Assembly: GCA_002205965.3 (NCBI GenBank)
Contig: NADL03000069.1
Location: forward strand, 310,001 to 374,000
Direction of reading: 5' to 3'
DNA length: 64,000 nucleotides
Source: Kappaphycus alvarezii
Taxonomy: Eukaryota; Rhodophyta; Florideophyceae; Gigartinales; Solieriaceae
In this document: in pieces, positions 53,340 to 64,000 of the stretch
How positions within the stretch are numbered: position 1 is the first letter of the stretch
Layout of the letters: each line of letters opens with the position of its first letter
Made by a program: the position numbers and the translations under genes
Notes under the pieces: model-generated
Database searches by the model: none
Told to the model about the DNA's origin: nothing
The model's input: the letters and a program-made list of their open reading frames with translations, nothing else

Positions 53340-54218
53340 ATCAGAGTGGCTTTAACCCCGCTCTTCCGGTCTCACAATGTCACCGTTTTAGAGTGTCTAT
53401 TTTTAAGTGTTTAGAGAATTATTTGGTTACTGTTGCACAACCATGTTTTTACTTCGTATGAGGGCTTGATATAAACTATTCTTGCCTCCTTGCTTTTAAA
53501 ACAGGCAAACAAGAAAAAAAGGGAAACTTTGAAAATCAAGTTCCGGATGGCGGGAAAACAAAGAGCATCGGTCGTCGGCGTTCCCCTTTATCCACATTCG
53601 CTAATTTGGAAATAGACAACCAAGAGAGAGGCTCAAAAATGTAAACCCAGATTTTGTCAGCAAATTACAGGGCAGTGTCGAGCTGGCCACTTGACTCCGT
53701 GCGATATTTGAAACCGGACGGAAAATGACTAAAAACTTGAACCAATTGAGACTGGATTAGTTTGAGTTAGTGTAGCACGCAAAGGGTCGTCTTTCTTGGT
53801 GGATTCTGCGCTGTATATAATTTCGAGTGGACGTGCAGGGGCCACGGTACTGTATCCGGTATAGTGCTGTCTCAAAACCTTCGCTTTTGCTCGGGAGACT
53901 CGGTTTACATTCACCCGGACCTGCTGATTCAGTCTGACGCTGCTGAACGCACACCTACAGGGAGCACCGGGTTTTTTGGCGTGTCAATAGGGTGGCTCTC
54001 GAGACGGGGTGTTCTTTCACAGGCGATTCGGTCTCACAAGTTGTCACTAAACTCTCTTTACTGCACGCTGTTTAACATAAACGAAGCCAGCAAAAGAGAT
54101 CAAGCGAAAAACGGAGCCACACTTCAGATATTCTCCACTGCTCTAATTTGGGATTGAGATCGTTTTACTTTTCAAGTATTACACGAATCATTTCTGTTCA
54201 CCTGGTTGACGTATCGAG
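53340..54218. other. Flank right of Copia; no clear gene
   Basis: The first ~60 bp continue the interrupted LINE-1 frame (minus). From 53,400 onward nothing is recognised with confidence; two short minus-strand frames near 53,730-53,954 have no motif. Confidence 0.35.
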
Positions 54219-55775
54219 ATGAGCAACCTAGAATCAGCTGCGGAGATAACGAGCACAGCAGATGAAACGGAGATACCAAGCTCATTAAGTAAGTCGCTCT
54301 TCATGGGAATGTTATCTTAATCAATTCTGAATAATATAAATGAAGTTCAACGCAGTTTCATCACGAACCTCCGTGTCCTAAAGGAAGATGAAGCAATGAA
54401 AGGCTCCAGTCTCGTACGATCTTTGGCTCAACTTTACCCTCCAGCTGTCTTGTTCGGTAATGATCAACGTTCTATTCCGGCATTGTACACAAGTTTAAAG
54501 AAATTTCTTGACAATAGTGGTGCAAATTTCTCTGCCCGCTCATCCTGCCGAATAATGACGACGCTGGCCACAGAATTATATTTACATTAAAAGGGCATTA
54601 GCGCAGCCGTTGAAATTGTTAAGAAAATCGTCGCTGCTGGCCGTCGTACAAGAAAAGATGAAACGAGAGTTGGAAGTGTTACTCAATCGGATGAAGGCCA
54701 ACACTCACGCTCTCTAGCTGGTACTGGTTTCGAAAACTTGTAACATAACTTAGCAATGACTCTACGGGAGAATGATAAGAAATTCTTTGGGGATATCGGA
54801 AAGTTCTGGCAGGCATTTGTTGACGAGTATCATCAAGTTGCCCGTGACTACAGCCTTTCTCCTTCCCAAGTGCTTCACTTTCTGCACAATCTACGCTACA
54901 GTGACGCTAAGCGATTTTATCTGGATGAATATTTCAGTAAGCCGTTGACCACATTGAGAGGGAGCACTATTCTATTATCCCTAAAACAAAGTGAAAAATC
55001 TTTTGAAGTCCATGCGTATGACTAAATACGTATCTGAGGGAACGGATACCGCTGCTGCTCTTGAGAAGGTGTACAAGGTGATCACGAAATTCGGAGGCAA
55101 GCGCCTATCGCACATCGAGGTGACGCACATAAAGTAGAGTATCTGAGCTCTTCTGTTGCTGGATACAGCTTGGCGACAGAACCACTCGCCCGAGGTGCCA
55201 CCTGCAACCTCAATTTTCAGCAGCTGTACGGCGAGCAGGAAGCACATTTGCAGTTGAGCAAAGAAGCAGAGATGGCTTGCTTGAGAGAAGAGATATTCCC
55301 AAAGTCTGGAATCCCCAAACTTAGCATTGATGATGATTCCTCCGGTATTTTTTATGCAGAACAAGGAAGGTATAGTCCCAAACTCTCGACCATTTGATCA
55401 GGCAACGTAGGATCTGCAAAGTCCAAAGCTCTATTTGATCAAATCTCTATATCTGGCTGTTTCAACTGCGGTAAAAAAGATCACCCGGTTTAAAACTGTA
55501 ACAAGTCGCTGAATATTGCTCGGGCCGCATCCAATAAGCTGGAGTACTACTCCAAAAATAATCAACACTAAGAACACCGAGCTCATCACTTACTGGCTGA
55601 GCTCTGCTATCAGGTAAATTTAGAAACGAAAAATGAGGCTGAAACCGGCTTCGATGTAGAGGAGGATCGCATCGACGGAGATGTCTTCGAGATTCTACAG
55701 TCAGAGGCTCATAATGATATTAACCATTTGACAACCTTCACCATCTCCCGAGCTAGTACCGTCGCATTTGGATAA
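54219..55775 (+). pseudogene. gag: Gag-like gene with zinc knuckle and possible 57-nt intron
   Basis: The ATG at 54,219 opens MSNLESAAEITSTADETEIP. An in-frame stop follows unless 54,289-54,345 (GTAAGT ... GAAG) is removed. With it removed, the frame continues FITNLRVLKEDEAMKGSSLV and LYPPAVLFGNDQRSIPALYT. Later segments, in two further frames, are KFFGDIGKFWQAFVDEYHQV, LSPSQVLHFLHNLRYSDAKR, YSLATEPLARGATCNLNFQQ and a zinc knuckle at 55,458-55,503 (CFNCGKKDHPV, a stop, then NC). Helical gag-type sequence followed by CCHC points to a retrotransposon gag. No protease or RT follows, because LINE fragments take over at about 56 kb. Confidence 0.6.
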
Positions 55776-56149
55776 CTCAGATGGCCTACCGGGCCAAATT
55801 TCTAATGCGCCTGTTTGAAAGTATGAAGAGGGTACTGACGGAAGCAACTATTGTAACTTTTCAGACCCCGAAGATGCTTTGCCAAACCGAGATGACAATA
55901 GGTAAGACAGGGACCATTTCCGATGGGCGTCCACGACGGCGGCGTACATTTCCAGAGAACTCATTGGCGTTGGCAAGAAGTGTCTGGTCAGCTATTTCGT
56001 TGCAGAACTTGACGCGAGAAAGGCTGCAAGGACGATGGTTTGCGCGTAGGCGAGCCCTATTCCCAAGGAGCGCTTTTTGAAGTATGCGGGCTTGACTAGC
56101 AGCTGGGACTCTCCTGAGTAAGGCCACATGTTCCATTAGGGCTTTGCAC
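55776..56149. other. Unassigned region
   Basis: A minus-strand frame (56,271-55,861) includes VRRRRGRPS, which resembles an AT-hook core. It has no other support. It may be part of an unrecognised element next to the gag-like gene. Confidence 0.25.
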
Positions 56150-56335
56150 CCGCCGTACGCATTGGTAAGTAGTTTCTGAATACTCTCGACACGCTTCCGT
56201 GACTTCGTTACCGTTTTTCGTTTAGTCTCTAAGCGATGCAGACGCGACAGATTTCCACCTGCCGCCCGCATTCGTAGCTATTTTCTCAATACCTTCCGAA
56301 TAATCCTGTGCAATCTTGTACAAACCATAAATAAG
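56150..56335 (+). repeat. Two LINE-2 3' ends in tandem
   Basis: CCCGCCGTACGCATTGGTAA and CTCTCGACACGCTTCCGTG (56,150-56,200) are a truncated 3' UTR. They are followed by a second copy beginning in the last codons (TCGTTTAGTCTCTAAGCGAT) and running through GCAGACGCGACAGATTTCC to GTACAAACCATAAATAAG. The two copies share the plus orientation. Confidence 0.6.
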
Positions 56336-56344
56336 TACCCCTAC

Positions 56345-58560
56345 GCCCTACTTTACTTTCCGATTTTCCGCTTGCAGAATGCGTCGGCTACGGTTTCAAG
56401 CTCCTAAGGGCCCCGATTGGTAAAGCTGGCTTCTCGAAAACATTCCTATGCAGCAAGGTAGAGGGTGCCGTCGCGCCCTGGCGTTGCTGGAAGGGGTCCA
56501 AAACCCCAGGGTCCACTTCCACACACATCGCCAATGTGCATCCGCGTGCCAGGTGCTTCACGTGTTTTGGCTTGCTACCCTCAGAACGCCACGGAGCCTG
56601 CATCTTAGTTTGAATCCCTGCAGCGTTCCGCCTACTGCGCGCTGCATCATGTCGGCCTCACGACGACGCCTGGGAAGAATCATTTCCCCCACCTCTGTTT
56701 AGGGCGGCACGGACTCTCCAGGATGTGCACCACTCTGCACGCGGCTGTCACCGCCAGCATTTTGGACATTGCCTTCGCCCGCTTACGCACCGCCGACTAC
56801 GCTAAACCCCACTCCGTGAGAAACAGGCACGGGGTGATCGATACTTCCTGGTCAACTAGGCACGCCGGCCCCTGCGCAATTTTGTCTGCAAGATCCCAAA
56901 GGATCAGTTTGCCATCGACCTGGACCACTTTGAACCAATCTTCCTTGCTGCAATGCCCGCCAAGCTGTAATCTCATCTAAATCGGGCACAGCAAGAGACC
57001 ATGGCAGAGAGGTTTTCGGAGAATGAACTTTGGAACAGATTGTAAAATTTAAATTAATGCGTAGATTCAAGATAGATAACTCGGAATAAATGAATAGTAA
57101 ATTACCTAAATATGATTGAGAATAATAGTAAAAAGGAAACCAATATTTATTGATGGACAGGGATAGTTAGATGGCCCGAGGCTTTCTAAAATTGTCTGAA
57201 GGCCTAAGACTATTTATACCGCAAATCAGAGTAGAAACCTACAAAGATGATTCCAGCAGTATAATAATTATTGTAGACCAAATTCATGCTCAATAATAAT
57301 AAAAAAATAATTATTCAAGTGAACATTTATCCAAATAATTGTTTTCTGGTCATATAATTCCAGTATTTATAACTGCAGAATATAAACACCAATTGAAAGA
57401 CATAAAACCTGCTTCACGTGTAATAAAGTATAAAAAAGGGCCAGTGAAAAATGTATAGAATTATTTTCGGTGATTCAGAATAAATATAAAATGGTGACCT
57501 CTGATAAGAAATAGTTTGACAAAAAAATCAAAATAAATAAATAAATATTTGTTCCACAATATTTATCTTTGTATTCGATATGGAAAACCAATTAAATAGT
57601 TTTCAGTACTTGTAAAATTATTTTTCCATTTTTCACACAAATTGACTAGTTTTAGCTGCCACTCCGATATGTCTACACGTCGCCGGATTCGAGGCTTGGC
57701 CTTCCGTAACACCTGTGCCGCAGCGGTCGTATATGCTCATTTCACCACTGCGACGAAGGTGTCATCAGAGCACTGGAGCATCATGCTGCGCAGACACCTC
57801 GGTCTCCTAGTCTACACAGACTCGATGCACTTGAAATGCTACCACTGCCAGCATGACATGGATGTCCATGGTGACCATTCCGCCGACCGCTGCGTCCAGA
57901 ATTTGGACGCACTCACCACCACAAGTCCGTTTGCAATGTGCTTGCGTGGCAAGTGTTACGCGCCGCCGGCCTTGACTAAGAGTCCGAAGTTGAGAATCTC
58001 CTCCCCAGGGCGGATTGAAGGCCCGCCGACACTCTCCTCGTGCACCGATCCCCCGTAACACTGAAGCTGGCATACCAGACCGGCTCATCGCATGTGACGT
58101 CTCCGTGACGTCATCGTTCAAGCAGATCTCCATCACCAGAGCGACGCAAGTCGCCGGTGAGGCTGCCGCCCTTATGCACAAACGCAAGGCCCAGGACCTT
58201 CAGCACAAGCGGTTAAGGCGCCTGGTACCCACCGATCTCTCCACCCGCGACCCAGGTTTTCGATTACAGCCTCTGCTTTTCCACTCCCTCGGTGCCCTTT
58301 CTCAGGATACCGCATTATTCATCGAAGCGTTCGTACTACGTGTATCCAGTAAATGCCACACCTCGGACACTACGATTCGCACACGCATCTACCAGCGTAT
58401 CAGTTGCACTTTGTAGTTCTCGGTGGCTATGGCCATCATATCGCAGGCACCAATTCACGTGACAGATGTAGTGCATCCAGTTAGCTCTTAACGGAATAGT
58501 CGTTCAGTCAGTGTACACACAAGATAAGTGAAGATCAAATCTCCTCTCACACCGTACATC
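56345..58560 (+). pseudogene. LINE-3: thumb region, CCHC finger, restriction-like endonuclease, 3' UTR
   Basis: 56,448-57,040 encodes ALALLEGVQNPRVHFHTHRQ, ACQVLHVFWLAT and, in another frame, HAAVTASILDIAFARLRTAD, the post-RT region of LINE proteins. It continues to MAERFSENELWNRL. After an AT-rich segment, 57,640 onward has MLRRHLGLLVYTD, the finger CYHCQHDMDVHGDHSADRC, VLRAAGLD, RPADTLLVHRSP and ACDVSVTSSFKQISI (nuclease core). It then continues to FHSLGALSQDTALFIEAFVL and the stop at 58,416. It is a third, separate lineage from LINE-1 and LINE-2. RT itself is missing. Confidence 0.75.
57040..57619. other. AT-rich segment inside LINE-3, flanked by a 10-bp repeat
   Basis: About 560 bp, strikingly AT-rich and without frames, separates two parts of LINE-3. 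TTGTAAAATT occurs at both edges (57,040-57,049 and 57,610-57,619), which could be a target-site duplication. No inverted ends were seen, so the nature of the insert is unknown. Confidence 0.5.
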
Positions 58561-59575
58561 TCGTAAAGATGAACAACAACCACCATTAGGGATTGTGGTG
58601 TTTGCATGTGAGCTTATAGAGTTTAGGGTTACCAAAGACTTAAAGATGTGGCATAATTATTGTTCAATATTAGTTAATGCATGCAAAGACAGTAGCGTAC
58701 AATTTGGTTCAGTTGCCTGCTGTATTTTAGGGCAAATGTTACTTCCCAAGATAACTGCAGTATTATTATTTCACGTCAATCAGGGCACGTTTAGAGGGCT
58801 AGTTTCTTCCTCATATATACTGTCTCTTCGACATTTGTACTCAATTGAACACATATGGTATCAATTGAGAACATTTTCAAAATCCATAAAAGTAATTTTA
58901 AAAAGTATTACAGCCCACCCTTTATATCTACACTTAGTCCATCTGACATCCTTCGGGTGGTAAGTTTTCAATTTTTTTTGGTTTTTTGCTGAATCCAGTT
59001 GCCTGAGACTGCCTTCATTCCGTTAACAGAGAAAACTCCTTTACAATGACCTGTGCACAAGACTTCTGAACCATTATCGGAAACCGTGTTCAAACTCGAG
59101 TAAGACTTCTAACGTCTGAAGTCAAGTGTAGGTGCTTGAGTGGGGCCTTATGGAAGACGGATATTGTAAGCGGAACCTTCGAAAAATTAGTCGGGAAGAA
59201 AAGAACGGCCGTTTTGCACAATAATGACAGAAACTGGGAATTCTCAGATAGAAACAAGTTTGCATCGTTTCATCTGGGTAACGCTAAGCCGTGAGAGGCT
59301 ATGCTGACTCCAAATAGCGGAGAAATATCTCTTCACTTTTCGATGTTGGGCAAATGTCAATAAATAAGCCAGATGCATTCAATGCTTCCTCCTGTTGCCG
59401 AATCTTTCGCGATTTTTAGCCAAAATACAACCCCAGCTACCTCTCCAAACTTAATTACGATTTCGAGTCAAGCTACCGATGGCTATTAAGAAATAAAAAT
59501 TGATGGAAGCGCTAAATGGTCCGATGCAAATTTTTATGCAAACGGACGTAGAAGGAGTGAATATCACACGACTGA
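58561..59575. other. No recognised gene
   Basis: A 122-codon plus frame at 58,595-58,963 is AT-rich, hydrophobic and without known motifs. Nothing else is seen. Confidence 0.3.
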
Positions 59576-60310
59576 TTGCCTCAATGGATCCATTTCTATG
59601 CGCAAATAGAAGATATACATCCCAGGGATGAGTTCATTAAGGAAGGGCAAGGACCGCGTGAAATGTCGCCTTTGGACTACTTTACGTGGATATTTCCAAT
59701 GGGCAATGGTTCACCTATTGTCGCACCTACGAAAATTGGCCTGGAAAAGGCAATCTAGAACGATGCACATGTGGCGAAATTTTCATGTTTTTTGGTATTT
59801 TGGTTCTAATGTCAAGGTTGAAATTTATCGAAGCACTTAGTTTTGCACGCATTATGCCCAGAAGCTGGTTTGAAATCATTCGCAGGGACATTTCTTTTAG
59901 AGATGTCAGGCCCTGACAGATGCTGAAATGGAAAGTTGAATAATTCCATGGGACCTCATCACCTGTTTCGTTGAATCGATAAACAGCCATAGAAGACTAC
60001 GTGTCTGTCCGATTGACCGCATCTGCCTGGATGAAAGTATGTCACGTCAGTATAGAATAGAGGGATGGTGGATTGAGAAGGGTATCCCTCACTATGTGGC
60101 CTTGAATATTTGCTAGCTGAGGATTGCTGCTTGTAGAAAGATTGGAACGCAGTAGGAGTGACAATACTGAAAATTATTCAATTGCATTAAATTGTTTGAT
60201 TTGGCGAGAAAAGAATAATATATTGCTGACTTTTGCCGCCGAAGACGTTTCAAAGAACAGAACTCATCTTTTAAAGGTACTCATTTCAGTGGCTTGGGAC
60301 AGAGTAGTAT
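59576..60310 (+). pseudogene. piggyBac-like DDE transposase relic
   Basis: In shifting frames: FTYCRTYENWPGKGNLER, then EIFMFFGILVLMSRLKFIEA and MPRSWFEIIRRDISFRDV (59,690-59,915). Next come ICLDESMSRQYRIEGWWIEK and GIPHYVAL (about 60,020-60,100), followed after a stop by LRIAAC. This order is that of piggyBac-type transposases (DDE_Tnp_1_7), with the Asp of LDES as one catalytic residue. Terminal repeats and TTAA flanks were not found. Confidence 0.6.
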
Positions 60311-61330
60311 GAGGGAATGCATTTAGGTGGTTAAACTGGTGCTGAGTACATTGATAAAATCTGATTGGCGGTTGCGGTTAGGGTATTGTATGAAAGAAGA
60401 GTAGAATCTATGAGCGAAAAGCTAATCTTAGGTATTCATTAAATTTGCCAAGATCTGACTCTCGGAGCTGAGGACCTTCACAAAGAGCTTGGGGTTTTCT
60501 TATTTGACACAGAGAAAGTAATTTTATTTTTCGTGATCTGGACAATCTGAAAAATACAACACTTGCTTTCTGGAAAAAACTTCCAAAAAATATTAATCTT
60601 GATAAACTTACTTTCGTTGGCTCCTAAAAGCTTTTTTTCGCATATTTGCCGCAAAAACACTGTTATATATCTCTGATCATGCTTTATGAGAGTATTTATT
60701 CTGGCTTTTTATTTATTTATCAGAATCTTTTTCCTTTTATAGTTTTTAATAATCACACGGAACCATCTAACAGTCACTGAAACGCAGTTGCGTAAAGGAA
60801 TATTTTAGGCATATATTTTCTATGTTATCAAATAAACCTTATTAGGCTCCCAATATTTTCATTCCAGAACGTGAAAATGGAAGCATTTTAGAGATTTCAG
60901 AGCCCTGTCTCCTTTTCTAAGAAACACGCAGATTTTAATCATCTGAAAGTCTCATGGGACTTTAAATCATCGTGAATTACAATTTCATCACAAACCTCGT
61001 ATGCTTCAGCATTTAAGATACTTACTACAGATATAGGCTAAAACCCCTAGGCTTTTGCGTTATTAAAGTATAATATATTTTAAACTTTATATCTGTCGAT
61101 CCATTGAAGTATATCATAGGCTTGAGAACGAAGCATTCCCTTGTACAATTTAACCTGTGTCTTTGAGCCGTACTGAGCGAAAAAATTTACTGTTAATTAT
61201 TTTTTCCGGTAATTACATAGATGTTTGAAGTACTCTATCAAATCAAGCACAAAACTTTTAACGTTAAAATTGTGCATGTTTTTTGTGTGACATTCCTAGT
61301 CCATCAAGTAATTTAATTAGTCTGTGAAGA
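60311..61330. other. AT-rich spacer
   Basis: No gene or element is recognised; frames are short. It separates the transposase relic from the minus-strand Gypsy pol. Confidence 0.35.
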
Positions 61331-61389
61331 TTAGCTTCGTACTCTTTTTCGTTCGGCACTTGCCCGTGGGCAACTCCGACAATGTCCTC

Positions 61390-63690
61390 GGAAGCTTTTT
61401 GATTTGGACTCAGTGGATCCCTCTAGCGTGATAGGTAATCGGCAGGCTGATTATTGCGTCCGGGCCTGTACACAATTTCATACCGATATCCTGCGAAAAT
61501 GTCGAGCCATCGGGCCAAGCGGTGATGTACATCTTCTTGGAATGCTGTCTTGAGTGCCTGTTCAGTTATCAAGACAAATTCTCGAGTGATAAAAGGTACA
61601 CGCGAAACTTTTTCAGTGCGAAGACAACAGCGAGCGATTCCTTTTCGCGGACTGAGTATCTTCTTTCCGCATCATTCAGGGAGACTTGCGAATTGAACAG
61701 GGTGTAGTCTTCCGTTTTCATCTTTTTGGGACAAAACGGCACCCAAAGACCGTTCTGAGGCATCTGTCTCCACAAAAATGGTCTCTTGAAATCTGGATAC
61801 ATGAGCACTGGGGGACACATAGCTTATCTTTAAGCTCCTCAAATGCAGTTTGCATTTCCTTGTTCCAGTAAAATTTTCCGTTCTTCGTAGTGCTGGCATG
61901 TAACGGTGCTGCAGTCTTGGCGAAATCTTTGATAAATCTTCTGTAATATGAGGCCAGTCCTAAGAAGCTTCGAACCTCCGTCTTTGAAGCGGGCCTTGGT
62001 GCCAACTTGATTTTTTTCGTTTTCTCTGGATCCACTTAATTCCCTCTTGATCGACGATATGCCGAGTAATTGGATAGACGTTTTCGCAAAGAAGCATTTG
62101 CTAACTTAATTTTCAGGCTGTATGAGATATCTTCTCCACACTGTCTTGACATGCGATATGTGCTGATCCAAGGTTTTGAGAATATACACATCATCGATAT
62201 AAACTCTTGCAAATGGAAGTCCTTTCAAAACCTCGTTCATCATTCTTTGGAATGTAGCTGGGGCATTCATGAGACCAAAAGGCATCACTTCGAACCTGAA
62301 TGTACCGGCTTTGCTGGTAAAAGTTGTTTTTTCCTTACATTTTTCATCCAATGGAATCTGCCAATAACCAGTGTAAAGATCAATTGAGGTGAAGTATCTC
62401 CCGTCCTTCAAGTCCTCGAGGCTTTCCTCCATATTTGGAATCGGAAATCGATCGGGTATCATTCTCTGGTTCAGTTGTCGTAATCGACGCAAAAGCGAAG
62501 TTTTCCATCCTTCTTTGGCTACCACAACTGGAAAGACCATGGATGAAACTGGCCGAATAGTATCATTTTACAGCATACTTGTAACATTTCTGAGATAAAT
62601 TGGTCATATTTTGGCGGTTGACGTCTAGGCCTGTGGTAAATTGGTTGATATGGTAAGTTCAAATGAGTGAGTGACGGTACACTTGCTTGTCGTAGATCTG
62701 AAACGCTCCATGCAATTACTTCGGAAGATGTTGACATGTCAAATATTTTCATTGAGGCGGGCGCGGGAAGGTGCTGCATTTTCCTTGAATTTCTGCCATT
62801 TGGCGCTCTTCTTTTTTGAGCCTCACTCTCCAAATTTTGAAGGACCTCTTCCGGCGTGCTCACATTTTCAGATATGGAATTCGACATATTCTTGTTTTCT
62901 TTCGAAAGGTAATCTTCTTTCATGCTCTGAATTACGTCTTTGATTCGACGATATCGTAAAAAAGAACACATTCAGGTGTCAAACCTACCCTAGAATTCCT
63001 AATCATCTGATCAAACCATGAATCATAATCTTCCATGACATGTTCATTATTTAGCCAGCGTACCCTTTTCCACTTCCGAAAGTTTAGTTGGTTGGAATCT
63101 TCGCTGTCATAGCTAGAAGTGAAATCTTCACTGTCCGTTTCTTTTAATCTTCAATGCGTGCTTTTGTCGAAATACAGGGGCATCTTCATGTTTCTGCCGT
63201 CAATATTAACTGAAACCATTTGGTTGCCCAAGTAATGCATGTTCCTAGTTTTCCATGGTAGGGCAGCCAATGATTGCATCGAAAGAGATCAGGATGACGA
63301 GAAAGTCTACATCAACTTTAGAGTCCCAAAGAACACGGAAACTTGTCAACAGTGCCCATGCATTTTGAGACGGTTCCATCGCCACAGTTATTCTTCGAGT
63401 AGTTGGAATAATTTCAAGACCTAGATCTGTCACCAAAGTTTCTGAAATAAGGTTTGAACAGCGCCCGAATCGAAAAGCTTGGGTTTTGTTCCAATACTTT
63501 GACTGGTACAGCTTAAGACGTCTTGGTGCTGCGAGGCCGATTGAAGAAACAGTTTCTTACCCTTAGCGGACTTATTAGACCTGATAATTTTTTTGAGTTC
63601 TTTTCTCGCATCCTCTGCGTCGCCCCTCAAAAGTTGACCAAACGTTATCCCAGTTGGGGCCGATGCAAGCTCAGCCACCAAATTGTACTC
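61390..63690 (-). pseudogene. pol: Ty3/Gypsy pol, minus strand: protease, RT, RNase H
   Basis: Reading the minus strand: KPKLFDSGAVQTL (about 63,490-63,450), a retropepsin Asp-Ser-Gly, then after a shift VTDLGLEIIPTTRR and ISFDAIIGCPTMEN. A degenerate linker follows. The RT (62,540-62,106) has RLRQLNQRMIPDRFPIPNME, FTSIDLYTGYWQIPL, VMPFGLMNAPATFQRMMNEV and the catalytic VYIDDVYI. The connection SFLGLASYYRRFIKDFAKTA and RNase H (FVETDASERSLGAVLSQKDE, REKESLAVVFALKKFRVYLL, YEIVYRPGRNNQPADYLSR) extend to about 61,410. Integrase is absent to the left, so the element is truncated there. Frame changes are frequent. Confidence 0.8.
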
Positions 63691-64000
63691 TTCACATACT
63701 CTAGTACGTCCTTAGAGATACTCTTAATTTCTTACTCTTTTTCGTCTTCTTGGCCGGAGTGACTCCCACTCCTGGAACAACTTGATCAGACCTCTTGGTT
63801 CGAGGAGGTACAGGTGCTGGGATATGCTCCAGCATTCCATACTCTAGGTTTTCTTCGATAAAATGTTCCCTTCCCCATCCCTTTTTGTCACATTGACTTG
63901 ACTGTTTCTTCAGCGATGGATACGTTACCGGCATCCGTCAACTTTGATCCTTTCTGTTTTGTAAGATTTTCATCTCTGGTCCTGACTCTCTCCTGCGTCC
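63691..64000 (-). pseudogene. Upstream part of the minus-strand Gypsy element, cut by the window edge
   Basis: The minus-strand frame 63,934-63,701 (HIPAPVPPRTKRSDQVVP, KKTKKSKKLRV) has the Pro- and Lys-rich composition of a gag C-terminus. It precedes the protease in the right order. No zinc knuckle is visible within the window. Confidence 0.4.

Noticed and set aside
55861..56271. 136-codon minus-strand frame with AT-hook-like RRRRGRPS
   Set aside because: Overlaps LINE-2 tails in its first part, and a single short motif is not enough to call a gene.

Overview
The window is a repeat-dominated stretch of a eukaryotic nuclear genome. The best guess, with moderate confidence, is a red alga. 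The only apparently intact host gene, at 37.0-37.6 kb on the minus strand, encodes a small secreted cysteine-rich protein with a fungal-type cellulose-binding domain (CBM1). That domain is known from fungi, oomycetes and red algae. A decayed lactonase-like beta-propeller gene at 22.0-23.3 kb is the only other host-type gene recognised. I saw no rRNA, tRNA or CRISPR array. Almost all other coding sequence comes from transposable elements, most of them frameshifted.

Layout. 0.9-5.6 kb holds a tyrosine-recombinase (YR) retrotransposon with split direct repeats. 6.2-21 kb is a field of non-LTR retrotransposons (LINEs) of the type with a C-terminal CCHC finger and a restriction-like endonuclease. 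LINE-1 has one near-full copy (11.1-14.7 kb) and many 5'-truncated 3' ends. LINE-2 has copies at 6.2, 35.9, 38.1, 40.2, 42.5-44.9 and 56.2 kb. LINE-3 lies at 56.3-58.6 kb. 24.0-28.8 kb is a Ty3/Gypsy element with extra reading frames after pol. 31.6-35.4 kb is an AT-rich stretch with nothing recognised. 45.6-53.3 kb is a minus-strand Copia element carrying two nested solo-LTR-like insertions. 54.2-55.8 kb is a gag-like gene with a zinc knuckle. 59.6-60.3 kb is a piggyBac-like transposase relic. A second Gypsy pol runs off the right edge on the minus strand.

Most notable is an LTR family. The copy at 48,293-49,773 is a 1,481-bp solo LTR that begins TG, ends CA and is flanked by a 5-bp duplication, CGTAC. 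Its U3 contains a protein-coding region with its own TATTTAAA box, well upstream of the usual LTR TATA box. Two other copies (8.9-10.4 kb minus, 29.8-31.3 kb plus) keep the same arrangement. Two further solo LTRs (41,379-41,923 and 43,812-44,590), also with 5-bp duplications, share the downstream R/U5 part but carry a different, gene-free U3.

Target-site duplications and reading-frame continuity give an insertion order: LINE-1 was interrupted by Copia, and Copia was interrupted by two solo LTRs. LINE-2 was interrupted by another LTR and by a 0.56-kb unknown segment. All homology statements rest on reading by eye; no alignment or database search was run.
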